A stretch of DNA of 64,000 nt from Actinomadura meyerae (GTDB lineage: Bacteria > Actinomycetota > Actinomycetes > Streptosporangiales > Streptosporangiaceae). Shown one piece after another: positions 44,008 to 52,398 of the stretch. The notes beneath the pieces are model-generated. The model was not told the origin of the DNA. It made no database searches and saw nothing but the letters and a program-made list of their open reading frames with translations. A program made the position numbers and the translations under genes. The DNA lies in assembly GCF_900188445.1 (NCBI RefSeq), contig NZ_FZOR01000018.1:84603-148602 (forward strand). The letters are read 5' to 3'. Position 1 is the first letter of the stretch. Each line of letters begins with the position of its first letter.

Positions 44008-45219
44008 CTATGCCATCGCGCACTGACTGTCAGTATCCTTCTGCGAGTCGATGATGACGCCGAGGCCCGCGCGGACCGGGTGCGCCGCCGGGTCGAGGAC
44101 GCGGTCGGCCGCCGCGACCGCGTCGAGGCCCGCCGCGCCCGCGACCCCGGCGATCCGGCCCGCGACCACCGGCGCCGCGAACGACGTCCCGCTCCATGTC
44201 GCGTACCCCTCGAACCGGTCGGGGTCGATGCCGCGCACCGGCGGCCGCGGCCCGTCGAACGAGACGAACGTGCTGCCGACGCCGACGCCCTGCGCGCACG
44301 CGTCGACCCACCAGCCGTGGTTGGAGAACCAGGCGCGGTCGTCCCCGTCGAGCGCGCCGACGCCGACGACCGGCTTCATCGCGGCCGGCCAGAACGGGCG
44401 GTCGGTCGCCGCGTTCCCCGCGCACGCCACCACGACCGTCCGGCGGCCGAGCGCCGCGACCGCCTCGGCGACCACCGGGGACGGGCGGTCGTCGTAGGTG
44501 TGGCAGCCGAGGGAGAGGTTCACCACGTCGGCGCCGCCCGACGCGGCGAGCCCGGCGAGCGCGCGGATCACGTCGAGTTCGTCGCCGACCCCGTCGCCGC
44601 CGAGTACCCGGCGGGCCCGCAGCCGCGCCGCCGGCGCCTGCGCCAGCACCACGCCCGCGACGAACGTGCCGTGGCCGGCCTGCGCGTCCAGCGCGTAGTC
44701 GAGGTCGGCGTCCAGGACCTCGGCGTCCTCCGCGCGCTGCTCCCGGTACCAGCCGGCGCCCGTCCACCAGGGGTGCGGCGCCAGGCCGGTGTCGAGGATC
44801 GCGACCGTCACCTCCCGCCGCGCCTCGGCCGGTCCGGGTGCGGGCACGGGCGCGGCCGGACGGGGCAGGTCGGCCGGCCCGCTCCACCACATCGGCTGGC
44901 CGAGGACGAGGTGGTTCGGCGCCGCGCTCAGCCGCCGGGACCGCGCACCGCCACCCGTCCCGCCCGCCGCGAGCACGGCCGCGACCTCGCACACGTCCAC
45001 CTTCGCGGGGGCGCGCAGCCGCAGCCGGGAGACGCCGTGCTCGTCGTGCCGCGCGTCGGACCAGCGGCGCAGGACGTCCTCGGCCGCGCCCGCGTCCCGC
45101 CCGGCGACGAGGATCTCGTCCCGGCGGACCAGTGCCGGACGGCCCGGCAGCGGCTCCACCACCGCCGCGCCGGGGTGCCGCGCGAGCACCCGCTCCAGCC
45201 GTGCCTGTTGGTCGAACAT
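44008..45219 (-). CDS. S8 family (subtilisin-like) serine protease without signal peptide
   Basis: A 403-aa subtilase with complete triad: Asp143 in AILDTGLAPHP, His183 in AGHGTFVAGV, Ser346 in WSGTSFAAP; oxyanion Asn269 in CAGNA. The N-terminal ~130 residues resemble a non-secreted prodomain-like region rather than a signal peptide, so it is predicted cytoplasmic. The ATG has GAGGG upstream. It is the first gene of the operon with the sigma factor, 149-aa protein and CHAT protease, making a two-protease plus sigma module. Confidence 0.88.
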   Translation of the reverse strand: MFDQQARLERVLARHPGAAVVEPLPGRPALVRRDEILVAGRDAGAAEDVLRRWSDARHDEHGVSRLRLRAPAKVDVCEVAAVLAAGGTGGGARSRRLSAAPNHLVLGQPMWWSGPADLPRPAAPVPAPGPAEARREVTVAILDTGLAPHPWWTGAGWYREQRAEDAEVLDADLDYALDAQAGHGTFVAGVVLAQAPAARLRARRVLGGDGVGDELDVIRALAGLAASGGADVVNLSLGCHTYDDRPSPVVAEAVAALGRRTVVVACAGNAATDRPFWPAAMKPVVGVGALDGDDRAWFSNHGWWVDACAQGVGVGSTFVSFDGPRPPVRGIDPDRFEGYATWSGTSFAAPVVAGRIAGVAGAAGLDAVAAADRVLDPAAHPVRAGLGVIIDSQKDTDSQCAMA

Positions 45220-45577
45220 CCGCCCTCGCTCTCACCATGCCGTTCGGGATACGGGCCGCCTCTCGCGCACATGGTGCCGGATCGGCGACGTTCCGTCACG
45301 AGAAATCAACGGAAAGTGCCCGGCGTCCGGTGCGCGGGGGCGTCCGGCGGCGGCCATGCCGGGTTGCGCGCTTTCATCGCGGACCGCTCCCCGAGGGCCT
45401 ACTCTGGTCGGTCGGACCCGGTGAACGGCGGCCATCGCGCGGTCAAGTGTTCGATAAACCCGGAACTCACGGTGGTGCCAGACGGGCCGATGATGCACAA
45501 TGAGGGACGCGGACGCCGACTTGGGACGTACGAGGCCGTAGGGGAAGACGAGCCTCGGTACAGATCCAGGAGGTCCG
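45220..45577. other. Divergent intergenic region between the protease operon and DUF3145
   Basis: 358 bp without a gene. It must carry promoters for both sides. I see a strong AGGAGG at 45567-45572 for DUF3145, but no convincing -35/-10 pair and no ECF-type GGAAC/CGTT pair of correct spacing that would show autoregulation by the sigma factor. Confidence 0.5.
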
Positions 45578-46072
45578 GTGACCGCACGTGGCGTCTTTTA
45601 CGTCCACTCCGCGCCGCCTGCGCTGAGCCCGCACATCGAGTGGGCCGCCGCAGGTGTTCTCGGTGTGCCCGTTTCCCTTGAATGGGCGGACCAGGCGGCC
45701 GCGCCGGGAACGCTGCGCGCCGAGCTGCATTGGGAGGGCAAGCCCGGCACCGCCGCGGGCATCACCTCCGCGCTGCGCAATTGGAAGCTCGTGCGGTTCG
45801 AGGCCACCGAGGACCCCACGCCCGGCACCGACGGGGTCCGGTTCAGCTTCACCCCGTCCCTCGGTGTCTTCTCCGGCATCATCGGGGCGAACGGCGACAT
45901 CCTCGTCCCCGAGGACCGGCTCCGCGCCGTCATGGCGAACGCGGCGGTCGGCAAGGCCAACCTCGAGCACGAGCTCGAGCGCCTCCTCGGCACGCCGTGG
46001 GACAACGAGCTGGAGCCCTTCCGCCGGGCCGGCGACGGCGCCCCCGTCCGCTGGCTGCACGCCGCCGTGTGA
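45578..46072 (+). CDS. DUF3145 family protein
   Basis: A 164-aa actinobacterial protein starting MTARGVFYVHSAPPALSPHIEWAAAGVLG. Conserved blocks are LEWADQAAAPGTLRAELHWEGKPGTAA, ALRNWKLVRFEATEDPTPG and a C-terminal helix HELERLLGTPWDNELEPFRRAG. It sits beside the fab operon in Streptomyces as well, so a link to fatty acid or lipid metabolism is suspected. AGGAGG gives a clear start at GTG 45578. Confidence 0.9.
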   Translation: MTARGVFYVHSAPPALSPHIEWAAAGVLGVPVSLEWADQAAAPGTLRAELHWEGKPGTAAGITSALRNWKLVRFEATEDPTPGTDGVRFSFTPSLGVFSGIIGANGDILVPEDRLRAVMANAAVGKANLEHELERLLGTPWDNELEPFRRAGDGAPVRWLHAAV

Positions 46073-46231
46073 GCCCCGCCGGTCCGCGCGCCGCCTTCCG
46101 GGCGCGGGCCGGCCGGAGCGTGCCCGCCCCGCAACGCGCACGCCCCGCCGCGCCCCGCCCGATCCGCGGCCGGACCCGCCGGGCGCGCTGAACCGGCCGG
46201 TGGACGGACGCGCTGGACCGGCCGGGCACGC

Positions 46232-46308
46232 GACGGCCCGGTAACGCGCGAACGGCCCGGTGACGCGGGAACGGCCCGGTCACATGCGAACGGCCCGGTG
46301 AGCGGTGC
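46232..46308. repeat. Tandem 19-bp repeats flanking a terminator
   Basis: The core ACGGCCCGGT recurs with about 19-bp spacing near 46233, 46252, 46271 and 46290. The last copy is the 5' arm of the terminator hairpin, so the array looks like duplicated terminator arms. Confidence 0.75.
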
Positions 46309-46322
46309 GCTCACCGGGCCGT
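46290..46322. terminator. Bidirectional terminator between DUF3145 and fabF
   Basis: ACGGCCCGGTGAGC at 46290-46303 pairs perfectly with 46309-46322 across a five-base loop; the genes are convergent here. Confidence 0.8.
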
Positions 46323-46339
46323 CGTTCGTCGCGTGCGGG

Positions 46340-47647
46340 TCAGAGGGCCCGCTGGAAGGCGACCGACACGTTGTGGCCACCGAAGCCGAACGAGTTGTTC
46401 AGCGCCGCCGCGGGACCGTCGGAGATCTTGCGCGGCTCGTCCCGGACGATGTCCAGGTCGGCCTCCTCGTCGAGGTCCTCCAGGTTGGCGACGAAGGGGA
46501 TGAGCCCCTCCTTCAGCGCGAGGATGGTGAACACCGACTCCAGGGCGCCGGCGCCGCCGAGCAGGTGCCCGGTCATCGACTTGGTGGCGGTGACGGCCAC
46601 CTGGCGGGCGGCCTCCTCGCCGAGGCCCGCCTTGATGGAGGCGAGCTCGGCCACGTCGCCGGCCGGCGTGGAGGTGGCGTGCGCGTTGATGTGCACGATG
46701 TCGGCGGGCTCCAGCCCGGCGTCCTTCAGCGCGCGCTGCATCGCCTTGGCCTGCCCGGCGCCGCTCGGGTCCGGCAGGACGATGTCGTAGGCGTCGCCGG
46801 AGTAGCCGCAGCCGGCCGCGATGCCGTGGAGGCGGGCGCCGCGGGCGCGGGCGTGCTCCTCCGACTCCAGGATCAGCGCCGCGGCGCCCTCGCCGAGGAC
46901 GAACCCGTCGCGGTTCTTGTCGTAGGGGCGGGACGCGCGCTCCGGCGCGTCGTTGCGGGTCGACATCGCGCGCATGGCGCCGAACGACGCCATCTGCAGC
47001 GGGTGGATGCACGACTCGGTGCCGCCGCAGATCACCACGTCGGCGCGGCCCGCGCGGATCATGTCGATGGCGTAGCCGACGGCCTCGCCGCTGGACGCGC
47101 AGGCGCTGACCAGGGCGTGCGAGCCGGCCATCGCGCCGAACTCGATCCCGACGTGCCCGGAGGCGCCGTTCGGCATCAGCATCGGGACGGTGAAGGGCGA
47201 GACCCGCGACCAGCCCTTCTCGCGGTAGACGTCGTAGCTGTTGAGGGCGGTGTGCAGGCCGCCGATGCCGCTGGAGAACACGACGCCGAGGCGCTCGCCG
47301 TCGACGGTGTGTCCGCCCTCGACGCCGGCCTTGTCCATGCCCTTCTGCGGCTTGCCGCCGGTGGACGGTGCGAACCCCGCGTCGGCCCAGGCCTCCCGCG
47401 CGGCGATCAGCGCGATCGCCTGGTTGCGGTCGAGGCGGCGCATCGCCTGCCGCGGCAGGACCTCGTCCGGCTGGACCTTCAGCGTCGCCGCGAACTGGAC
47501 CGGTAGCTCGTCGACGCCCTCCCAGTCCAGTCTCCGGACCCCGGACTCTCCGGCGAGCAGGGCGGACCAGGTCGACGGCAGGTCTCCGCCGAGAGGGGTC
47601 GTTGCACCGAGACCGGTCACCACGACCCTGGTCTGGCTCTTGCTCAT
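46340..47647 (-). CDS. fabF: Beta-ketoacyl-ACP synthase II
   Basis: A 435-aa condensing enzyme extending acyl-ACP with malonyl-ACP in type II fatty acid synthesis. Catalytic Cys183 in VSACASSGEA and the His residues in NAHATSTPAGD and TKSMTGHLLGGAG form the Cys-His-His triad; the GVVFSSGIGG and FGFGGHN segments are typical. Length fits FabF. Last gene of fabD-fabH-acpP-fabF, 89 bp after acpP, ended by a hairpin. Start at ATG 47647. Confidence 0.95.
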   Translation of the reverse strand: MSKSQTRVVVTGLGATTPLGGDLPSTWSALLAGESGVRRLDWEGVDELPVQFAATLKVQPDEVLPRQAMRRLDRNQAIALIAAREAWADAGFAPSTGGKPQKGMDKAGVEGGHTVDGERLGVVFSSGIGGLHTALNSYDVYREKGWSRVSPFTVPMLMPNGASGHVGIEFGAMAGSHALVSACASSGEAVGYAIDMIRAGRADVVICGGTESCIHPLQMASFGAMRAMSTRNDAPERASRPYDKNRDGFVLGEGAAALILESEEHARARGARLHGIAAGCGYSGDAYDIVLPDPSGAGQAKAMQRALKDAGLEPADIVHINAHATSTPAGDVAELASIKAGLGEEAARQVAVTATKSMTGHLLGGAGALESVFTILALKEGLIPFVANLEDLDEEADLDIVRDEPRKISDGPAAALNNSFGFGGHNVSVAFQRAL

Positions 47648-47736
47648 ACTGGATGCTCCTTGCGGACTGGGAGGGGGAGAGAGGGACCGGGCGCGCCGCC
47701 GCCCGGCCGGGCCGGCGGCGCGCCCTTCCCGAGGTA

Positions 47737-47991
47737 CTAGCCCTGCAGGTTCTGGACGAAGTTGACGACGTCCTTGACCGTCTTCAGGTTGCGGAGCTCG
47801 TCGTCGGGGATCTCGACGCCGAACTGGTCCTGCGCGGCCACGGCGATCTCCACCATCGACAGCGAGTCGATGTCGAGGTCGTCGATGAAGTTCTTCTCGG
47901 GGGTCACCTCGGCCTTGTCGATGCCGACGATGTCGTCGATGATCTCGGCGAGGCCGTCCAGGATCTGCTGTTCGGTGGCTGCGACTGCCAT
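47737..47991 (-). CDS. acpP: Acyl carrier protein
   Basis: An 84-aa ACP. Ser43 in DLDIDSLSMVEIA is the 4'-phosphopantetheine attachment site; helices and acidic surface are as expected. It carries growing acyl chains between FabD, FabH and FabF. Lies between fabH and fabF with short gaps on both sides. Confidence 0.96.
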   Translation of the reverse strand: MAVAATEQQILDGLAEIIDDIVGIDKAEVTPEKNFIDDLDIDSLSMVEIAVAAQDQFGVEIPDDELRNLKTVKDVVNFVQNLQG

Positions 47992-48047
47992 GGTTCTGCG
48001 TTCTCCTTCGGTGGGTTGGTCCAGGCCCTGCGGGCAGGCGTGACGGC

Positions 48048-49016
48048 CTACGGGATCTGGATGACTTGGGCAGCGTAGGACAGTCCGGCGCCGAACCCGA
48101 CCAGCAGGGCCGGGGCACCGGACGGCACGTCGCCGCGTTCGATCATGCGGGAGAGCGCCAGCGGGATGGAGGCGCCCGAGGTGTTGCCGGAGTGGACGAT
48201 GTCGTCGGCCACGACGGCGTTGGTCGCCTTCACCTTGCGGGCGATGGCCTCGATGATGCGCAGGTTCGCCTGGTGCGGGACGACGGCGGCGAGGTCCTCC
48301 GGCTTGATCCCGGCGCGCTCGCAGGCCTGCAGCGCGACCGGGGCGATGGCGGTGGTGGCCCAGCGGAACACCGCCTGCCCCTCCTGCCGGATGAACGACT
48401 TCCGGTCGTCGATGATGATCTTGTCGTACTTGTCCCCGGCGCTGCCCCACACCACCGGGCCGATGCCGGGCGAGTCGCTGCGGCCGACGACCGCGGCGCC
48501 CGCGCCGTCGGCGAAGATGATGCAGGTGGAGCGGTCGGTCCAGTCGACCCACTGGGACATCTTCTCGGAGCCGATCACCAGCACGTTGCGGGCGCTGCCC
48601 GCCTGGACGGCGGCACTGGCGGTCGCGAGGGCGTAGCAGAAGCCGGCGCAGGCGGCGTTCAGGTCGAACGCGCCGGGCGCGTCGATGCCGAGGCGGTGCG
48701 CGACGATCGCGGCGTGGCTCGGCATCGGCGACTCCGCCGAGCAGGTCGCGAGGATCACCAGGTCGATGTCGGACGGGTCGAGCCCGCTGCCCGCGAGGGC
48801 CTTGCCGCCCGCGTGCACGGCCAGCTCGACGATGCCCTCGTCGTCGCCGGCGATGTGCCGCTCGGCGATGCCGACGCGGCTGCGGATCCACTCGTCGTTG
48901 GTGTCGACGGTCTCGGCCAGCTCGTCGTTGGTGACGACGCGGGCCGGGCGGTAGTCGCCGAAGGCGAGGACGCGGGCGCCGGCGGTCGGCGCGGGGATCG
49001 TGAGCCCGGCGGTCAT
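48048..49016 (-). CDS. fabH: Beta-ketoacyl-ACP synthase III
   Basis: A 322-aa initiator condensing enzyme joining acetyl- or branched acyl-CoA to malonyl-ACP. Cys123 in NAACAGFCYAL, His in VVPHQANLRI and Asn in VHSGNTSGAS form the KASIII triad. ATG overlaps the fabD stop by ATGA. In actinomycetes this enzyme sets branched versus straight chain starters, which the sequence cannot show. Confidence 0.95.
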   Translation of the reverse strand: MTAGLTIPAPTAGARVLAFGDYRPARVVTNDELAETVDTNDEWIRSRVGIAERHIAGDDEGIVELAVHAGGKALAGSGLDPSDIDLVILATCSAESPMPSHAAIVAHRLGIDAPGAFDLNAACAGFCYALATASAAVQAGSARNVLVIGSEKMSQWVDWTDRSTCIIFADGAGAAVVGRSDSPGIGPVVWGSAGDKYDKIIIDDRKSFIRQEGQAVFRWATTAIAPVALQACERAGIKPEDLAAVVPHQANLRIIEAIARKVKATNAVVADDIVHSGNTSGASIPLALSRMIERGDVPSGAPALLVGFGAGLSYAAQVIQIP

Positions 49017-49954
49017 GACGCGTCCGCCTCGATGAGCTCGCGGGCCTTGCCGAGGTCGTCGGGTGTCTTCAGGGCCACCAGCGGGACGCCCTTCAGCTCG
49101 CGCCGGGCGAGCCCGGTGAGGGTCCCGGCGGGCGGCAGCTCGATGATGCCGGTGACGCCGATCTCGCGCATCGTCTCCATGCACGCGTCCCAGCGGACGG
49201 GCGCGCTGACCTGGTCGACGAGCCGCGCGACGAAGTCGCCGCCGCCGGTGACGACGGCGCCGTCGCGGTTCTGCAGCAGCGTGGTCCGCGGGTCGGCGGC
49301 GCGCACGCCGGCGGTGAGGCGGCGGAGCGTGTCGACGGCGGGCTCCATGTGCTCGGTGTGGAAGGCGCCCGCGACCGACAGCGGCCGCAGCCGCGCCTTG
49401 GCGGGCGGCTCGTCGGCGAACCGCGCGAGCCGTTCCGTCGTCCCGGCGGCGACGACCTGGCCGGCGCCGTTGACGTTCGCGGGGGTGAGCCCGTGCTTGT
49501 CGATGGAGGCGAGCACCTCGTCGGCGTCGCCGCCGAGCACCGCGGTCATCCCGGTCTCGGTGATCGCGGCGGCCTCGGCCATCGCCCGGCCCCGCTCCCG
49601 GACGAGGACCAGCGCGGTCTCGGGCGTCAGGACCCCGGCGATCGCGGCGGCGGCGAGCTCGCCGACGCTGTGCCCGGCGACCGCGCCGGGGACGGGGTCC
49701 CGGTCGCCGTCATTCTCGTAGAGCACCTCGTATGCGGCGAGCGCGGCGGCGACCAGCAGCGGCTGGGCCACGGCGGTGTCGCGGATCTCCTCGGCGTCCG
49801 CCTCCGTCCCGTACCTGACCAGGTCGAGCCCTGTGACGGCCGACCACCAGGCGAGACGGTCGGCCACTCCGGGTATCTCTAGCCATGGCTGCAGGAAGCC
49901 GGGGGTCTGGGCGCCCTGGCCGGGCGATGCGAGGAGAATCACAGCGTCCAGCAT
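49013..49954 (-). CDS. fabD: Malonyl-CoA:ACP transacylase
   Basis: A 313-aa acyltransferase loading malonyl onto ACP. Ser96 in GHSVGEL is the acyl-Ser nucleophile and His in GAFHTEHM its partner; N-terminal LLASPGQGAQTPGF is the family start. It opens the fab operon and overlaps fabH by ATGA. A TTGTA-N7-TACAA site lies about 60 bases upstream. Confidence 0.95.
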   Translation of the reverse strand: MLDAVILLASPGQGAQTPGFLQPWLEIPGVADRLAWWSAVTGLDLVRYGTEADAEEIRDTAVAQPLLVAAALAAYEVLYENDGDRDPVPGAVAGHSVGELAAAAIAGVLTPETALVLVRERGRAMAEAAAITETGMTAVLGGDADEVLASIDKHGLTPANVNGAGQVVAAGTTERLARFADEPPAKARLRPLSVAGAFHTEHMEPAVDTLRRLTAGVRAADPRTTLLQNRDGAVVTGGGDFVARLVDQVSAPVRWDACMETMREIGVTGIIELPPAGTLTGLARRELKGVPLVALKTPDDLGKARELIEADAS

Positions 49955-50010
49955 TCCGTCAATGTCCGGTGACCTCGATACCGATCAGCACGAACTTTGG
50001 TCGGACCCCT

Positions 50011-50027
50011 TTGTACGACCCCTACAA
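50011..50027 (-). promoter_or_regulatory. Candidate FasR operator upstream of fabD
   Basis: TTGTA-N7-TACAA, with a nearby repeat of GGGGTC, lies between fasR and fabD in the only space for the fab promoter. Known Streptomyces biology has FasR acting at the fab promoter; the exact site here is inferred. Confidence 0.4.
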
Positions 50028-50068
50028 CCTCCGTAGTCACGCTAAGCGGGTAGGGGTTCGCCAGGAAG

Positions 50069-51253
50069 TCAGCCGTGGGCGGAGCGGGTCTCGAACCGGC
50101 CGAGGACCAGGGCGATGCGGAGGGTGAAGGCGTTGCGGCCGTCGGTCGGCGCCAGCCCGGTCAGCTCGGTGACGCGGCGCAGCCGGTACCGGACGGTGTT
50201 GGGGTGAACGAACAGCAGCCGCGCGGTCGCCTCCAGCGACGACCCCTGTTCGAGGTAGGTGGTGAGCGTGTCGAGCAGGGGCGCGCCGGCGGCGAGCATC
50301 GGGTTGTAGACGCTGTCCACCAGGTAGCGGCGCGCGTCGTCGTCGCCGTCCAGGGCGCGTTCGGGCAGCAGTTCCGTCGCGTGCACGGGACGGGGCGCGT
50401 CGGGCCATCCGGCGGCGGCGCGCAGTCCGGCGACGGCGGCCTGCGCGGAGTGGGTGGACTCGTAGAGGTCGGCGACCTGCGGGCCGACGACGACGGGCCC
50501 GGGGCCGCACTTGGCGGCGATGGGCCGGGCCGCCTCGACGGGGTCGATGTCGCCGCCGACGATGACGATGACCCGGTGGCCCTGCACACCGGCCAGCACG
50601 TCGGCGCGCGCGCGGCGCGCGGCCAACTGCATCTGGTCGATGGTGACCTCGGGCTCCTCGTCTTCGGGGGTGAACCCCGCGATGACGGTGACGGGCTTGG
50701 ACGTCCAGCCGAGGGCGGCGGCCCACGAGTGCATGCCGTCGTCGACTTCGCCGCGCAGCACCGCGTTGACGACGAGGGCCTCAAGCCGGGCGTCCCAGGC
50801 GGCGCGCGTCTCGGCGGCGCGCGCGTAGACCTGCGCGGCGCCGAACGCCACGTCGCGCGTGTAGCGCAGGATGGCCTCGCGGAGCTGGGCCTCGCCGCCG
50901 GGTGCGGCCAGCTCGTCCAGCCGGGTCTCCACCACCTCGATGATGACGCGGATCATGTCGATGGTGTGGTGCAGCTTGATGGAGCGCAGCAGCTCGCGGG
51001 GGGCGGTGCCGAACACCTCCCCGGCGATGGCCGGGCGCGTCCGCTCGTCGTTCTTGAACCACTCGACGAACGCGGCGATGCCCGCCTGCGCGACGAGGCC
51101 GATCCAGGACCGCTGGTCGGCCGGCATGCGCCGGAACCAGGGGAGCTGCTCCTCCATGCTCGCCAGCGCGGCGGTGCCGAACGTCCCCATCGCCTTCTCC
51201 AGGCGCTGGGTGGTCTGGTCGCGGATCTCGGCCTCGCTTGCGGTGTCCACCAC
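50069..51253 (-). CDS. fasR: PucR-family regulator, FasR-like activator of fatty acid synthesis genes
   Basis: A 394-aa regulator. The N-terminal ~300 residues are a GGDEF-like/RsbRD-related sensory region without catalytic signature; the C-terminal PucR helix-turn-helix is EQGSSLEATARLLFVHPNTVRYRLRRVTELTG. It precedes fabD on the same strand, as in Streptomyces where FasR activates the fab genes. The GTG at 51253 is followed by another GTG, so the exact start is uncertain by a codon. Confidence 0.85.
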   Translation of the reverse strand: MVDTASEAEIRDQTTQRLEKAMGTFGTAALASMEEQLPWFRRMPADQRSWIGLVAQAGIAAFVEWFKNDERTRPAIAGEVFGTAPRELLRSIKLHHTIDMIRVIIEVVETRLDELAAPGGEAQLREAILRYTRDVAFGAAQVYARAAETRAAWDARLEALVVNAVLRGEVDDGMHSWAAALGWTSKPVTVIAGFTPEDEEPEVTIDQMQLAARRARADVLAGVQGHRVIVIVGGDIDPVEAARPIAAKCGPGPVVVGPQVADLYESTHSAQAAVAGLRAAAGWPDAPRPVHATELLPERALDGDDDARRYLVDSVYNPMLAAGAPLLDTLTTYLEQGSSLEATARLLFVHPNTVRYRLRRVTELTGLAPTDGRNAFTLRIALVLGRFETRSAHG

Positions 51254-51351
51254 CCTAGGGTGCCACTACGCCGGTGATGACCTGGCCCCGCCCACCCGAC
51301 GAGCCATCCGGCGAGCCACCCGACGAGCCACCCGACGGGCCATCCGACGCG

Positions 51352-52398
51352 TCAGCCGCGCGTGACCGCGGACGCGCGCCCGAGGGCGATGCCGGTGAGG
51401 TTGCGCAGCGGGGCGGAGCCGGGCGCGAGGTAGTCGCTGTGCCCGCCGGATCCGGCGTCGAAGACCCGCGCGCCGAACTCGGGGGAGACCGGGTCCGGGC
51501 CGAGGCCGATGCCGAGGAAGCGCACGTGGGGGACCTCTTCCATCCAGTCGGACGTGCCGCGCCCCGCCCAGACGCGGGCCGAGCGGCTCAGCGTGGCGGC
51601 CGACCATGCCGACGTGCCGGGACTGCCGTAGAGGGCGATGTCGGTGACCTGGCGCCAGGACGGGCTCTTGGGCGCGTCCAGGGCCGCACGGCCGCACACC
51701 ACCGAACCGTAGCTGTGGCAGAGCAGGCCCACGGTCGCGCTGGGGTTGACCCGATGCAGGCCCTTCATGAAGTGGCGCAGCTTCCCGGCGCCTTCGGCGG
51801 CCCGGCCGTCGGTGAGGACATCACTGCTGAACGTCTTGGGCGCCGCGTAGCCGAGCCAGGCGACGACCGCCAGTTCAGGGTCCGGCGATATGGAGCGCGC
51901 CTGCGCGTAGACGGCGCGCGCGCCGCCGCCCGGAGTCGACCACGGCTTGCCGCCGCGCGTGTCGAACGCGGACAGCGTGGTGTCGGCGCCGGGGACGAGT
52001 ACCGCGACCCGCCGCGCCCTGGCGATGTCGCCGACGACCTCGACGGCGCGCCCGCCGCCGCGCGGGTCGAAGTAGAGGAAGCGGCGTCCGGGCTGGAGGA
52101 ACGCGCCGAGCGCCTTGCGGCGGTCGGTGTCGCCGACATCCTGCGCCGTCTTCAGCGCCTCCTCGATGGCGCCGCGTTCGGCGGCGTACCGGACGTCCAG
52201 CGTCGAGGGGGCCAGTTCGGGGACGGGCACGGGCGCGGCGTAGGGGTCGGCGTGCCCGGTCCCGGCCGTCGTCAGCATGAGCACGGCAGTGGACGCGGCA
52301 CCGGCCAGCGCCGTGCGCAGACGCCGCGCGCGCGGTCGGCGGACGTGCGTCGTTCCCGGCGTCGTGGCGTTCGGCGGCATCGTGCGTATGTCTACCAT
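51352..52398 (-). CDS. DUF1023 alpha/beta hydrolase, secreted (copy 1)
   Basis: A 348-aa protein with an Arg-rich N-terminus and hydrophobic segment LRTALAGAASTAVLMLTTAG, a likely Tat- or Sec-type signal. The DUF1023 domain has VAVLVPGADTTLSAF and nucleophile block LLCHSYGSVVCG (Ser), then ALYGSPGTSAWSA and conserved GLGPDPVSPEFGARVFDAG. Substrate is unknown; related proteins are esterase-like. ATG 52398 overlaps the acyltransferase stop, so it is coupled; ATG 52380 is an alternative. Paralogue of 53575-54627. Confidence 0.82.
   Translation of the reverse strand: MVDIRTMPPNATTPGTTHVRRPRARRLRTALAGAASTAVLMLTTAGTGHADPYAAPVPVPELAPSTLDVRYAAERGAIEEALKTAQDVGDTDRRKALGAFLQPGRRFLYFDPRGGGRAVEVVGDIARARRVAVLVPGADTTLSAFDTRGGKPWSTPGGGARAVYAQARSISPDPELAVVAWLGYAAPKTFSSDVLTDGRAAEGAGKLRHFMKGLHRVNPSATVGLLCHSYGSVVCGRAALDAPKSPSWRQVTDIALYGSPGTSAWSAATLSRSARVWAGRGTSDWMEEVPHVRFLGIGLGPDPVSPEFGARVFDAGSGGHSDYLAPGSAPLRNLTGIALGRASAVTRG

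Noticed and set aside
46340..49954. Polyketide synthase-like cluster (KS, ACP, AT)
   Set aside because: Gene set and order are the primary fatty acid synthase operon with FasR; no other biosynthetic genes follow.
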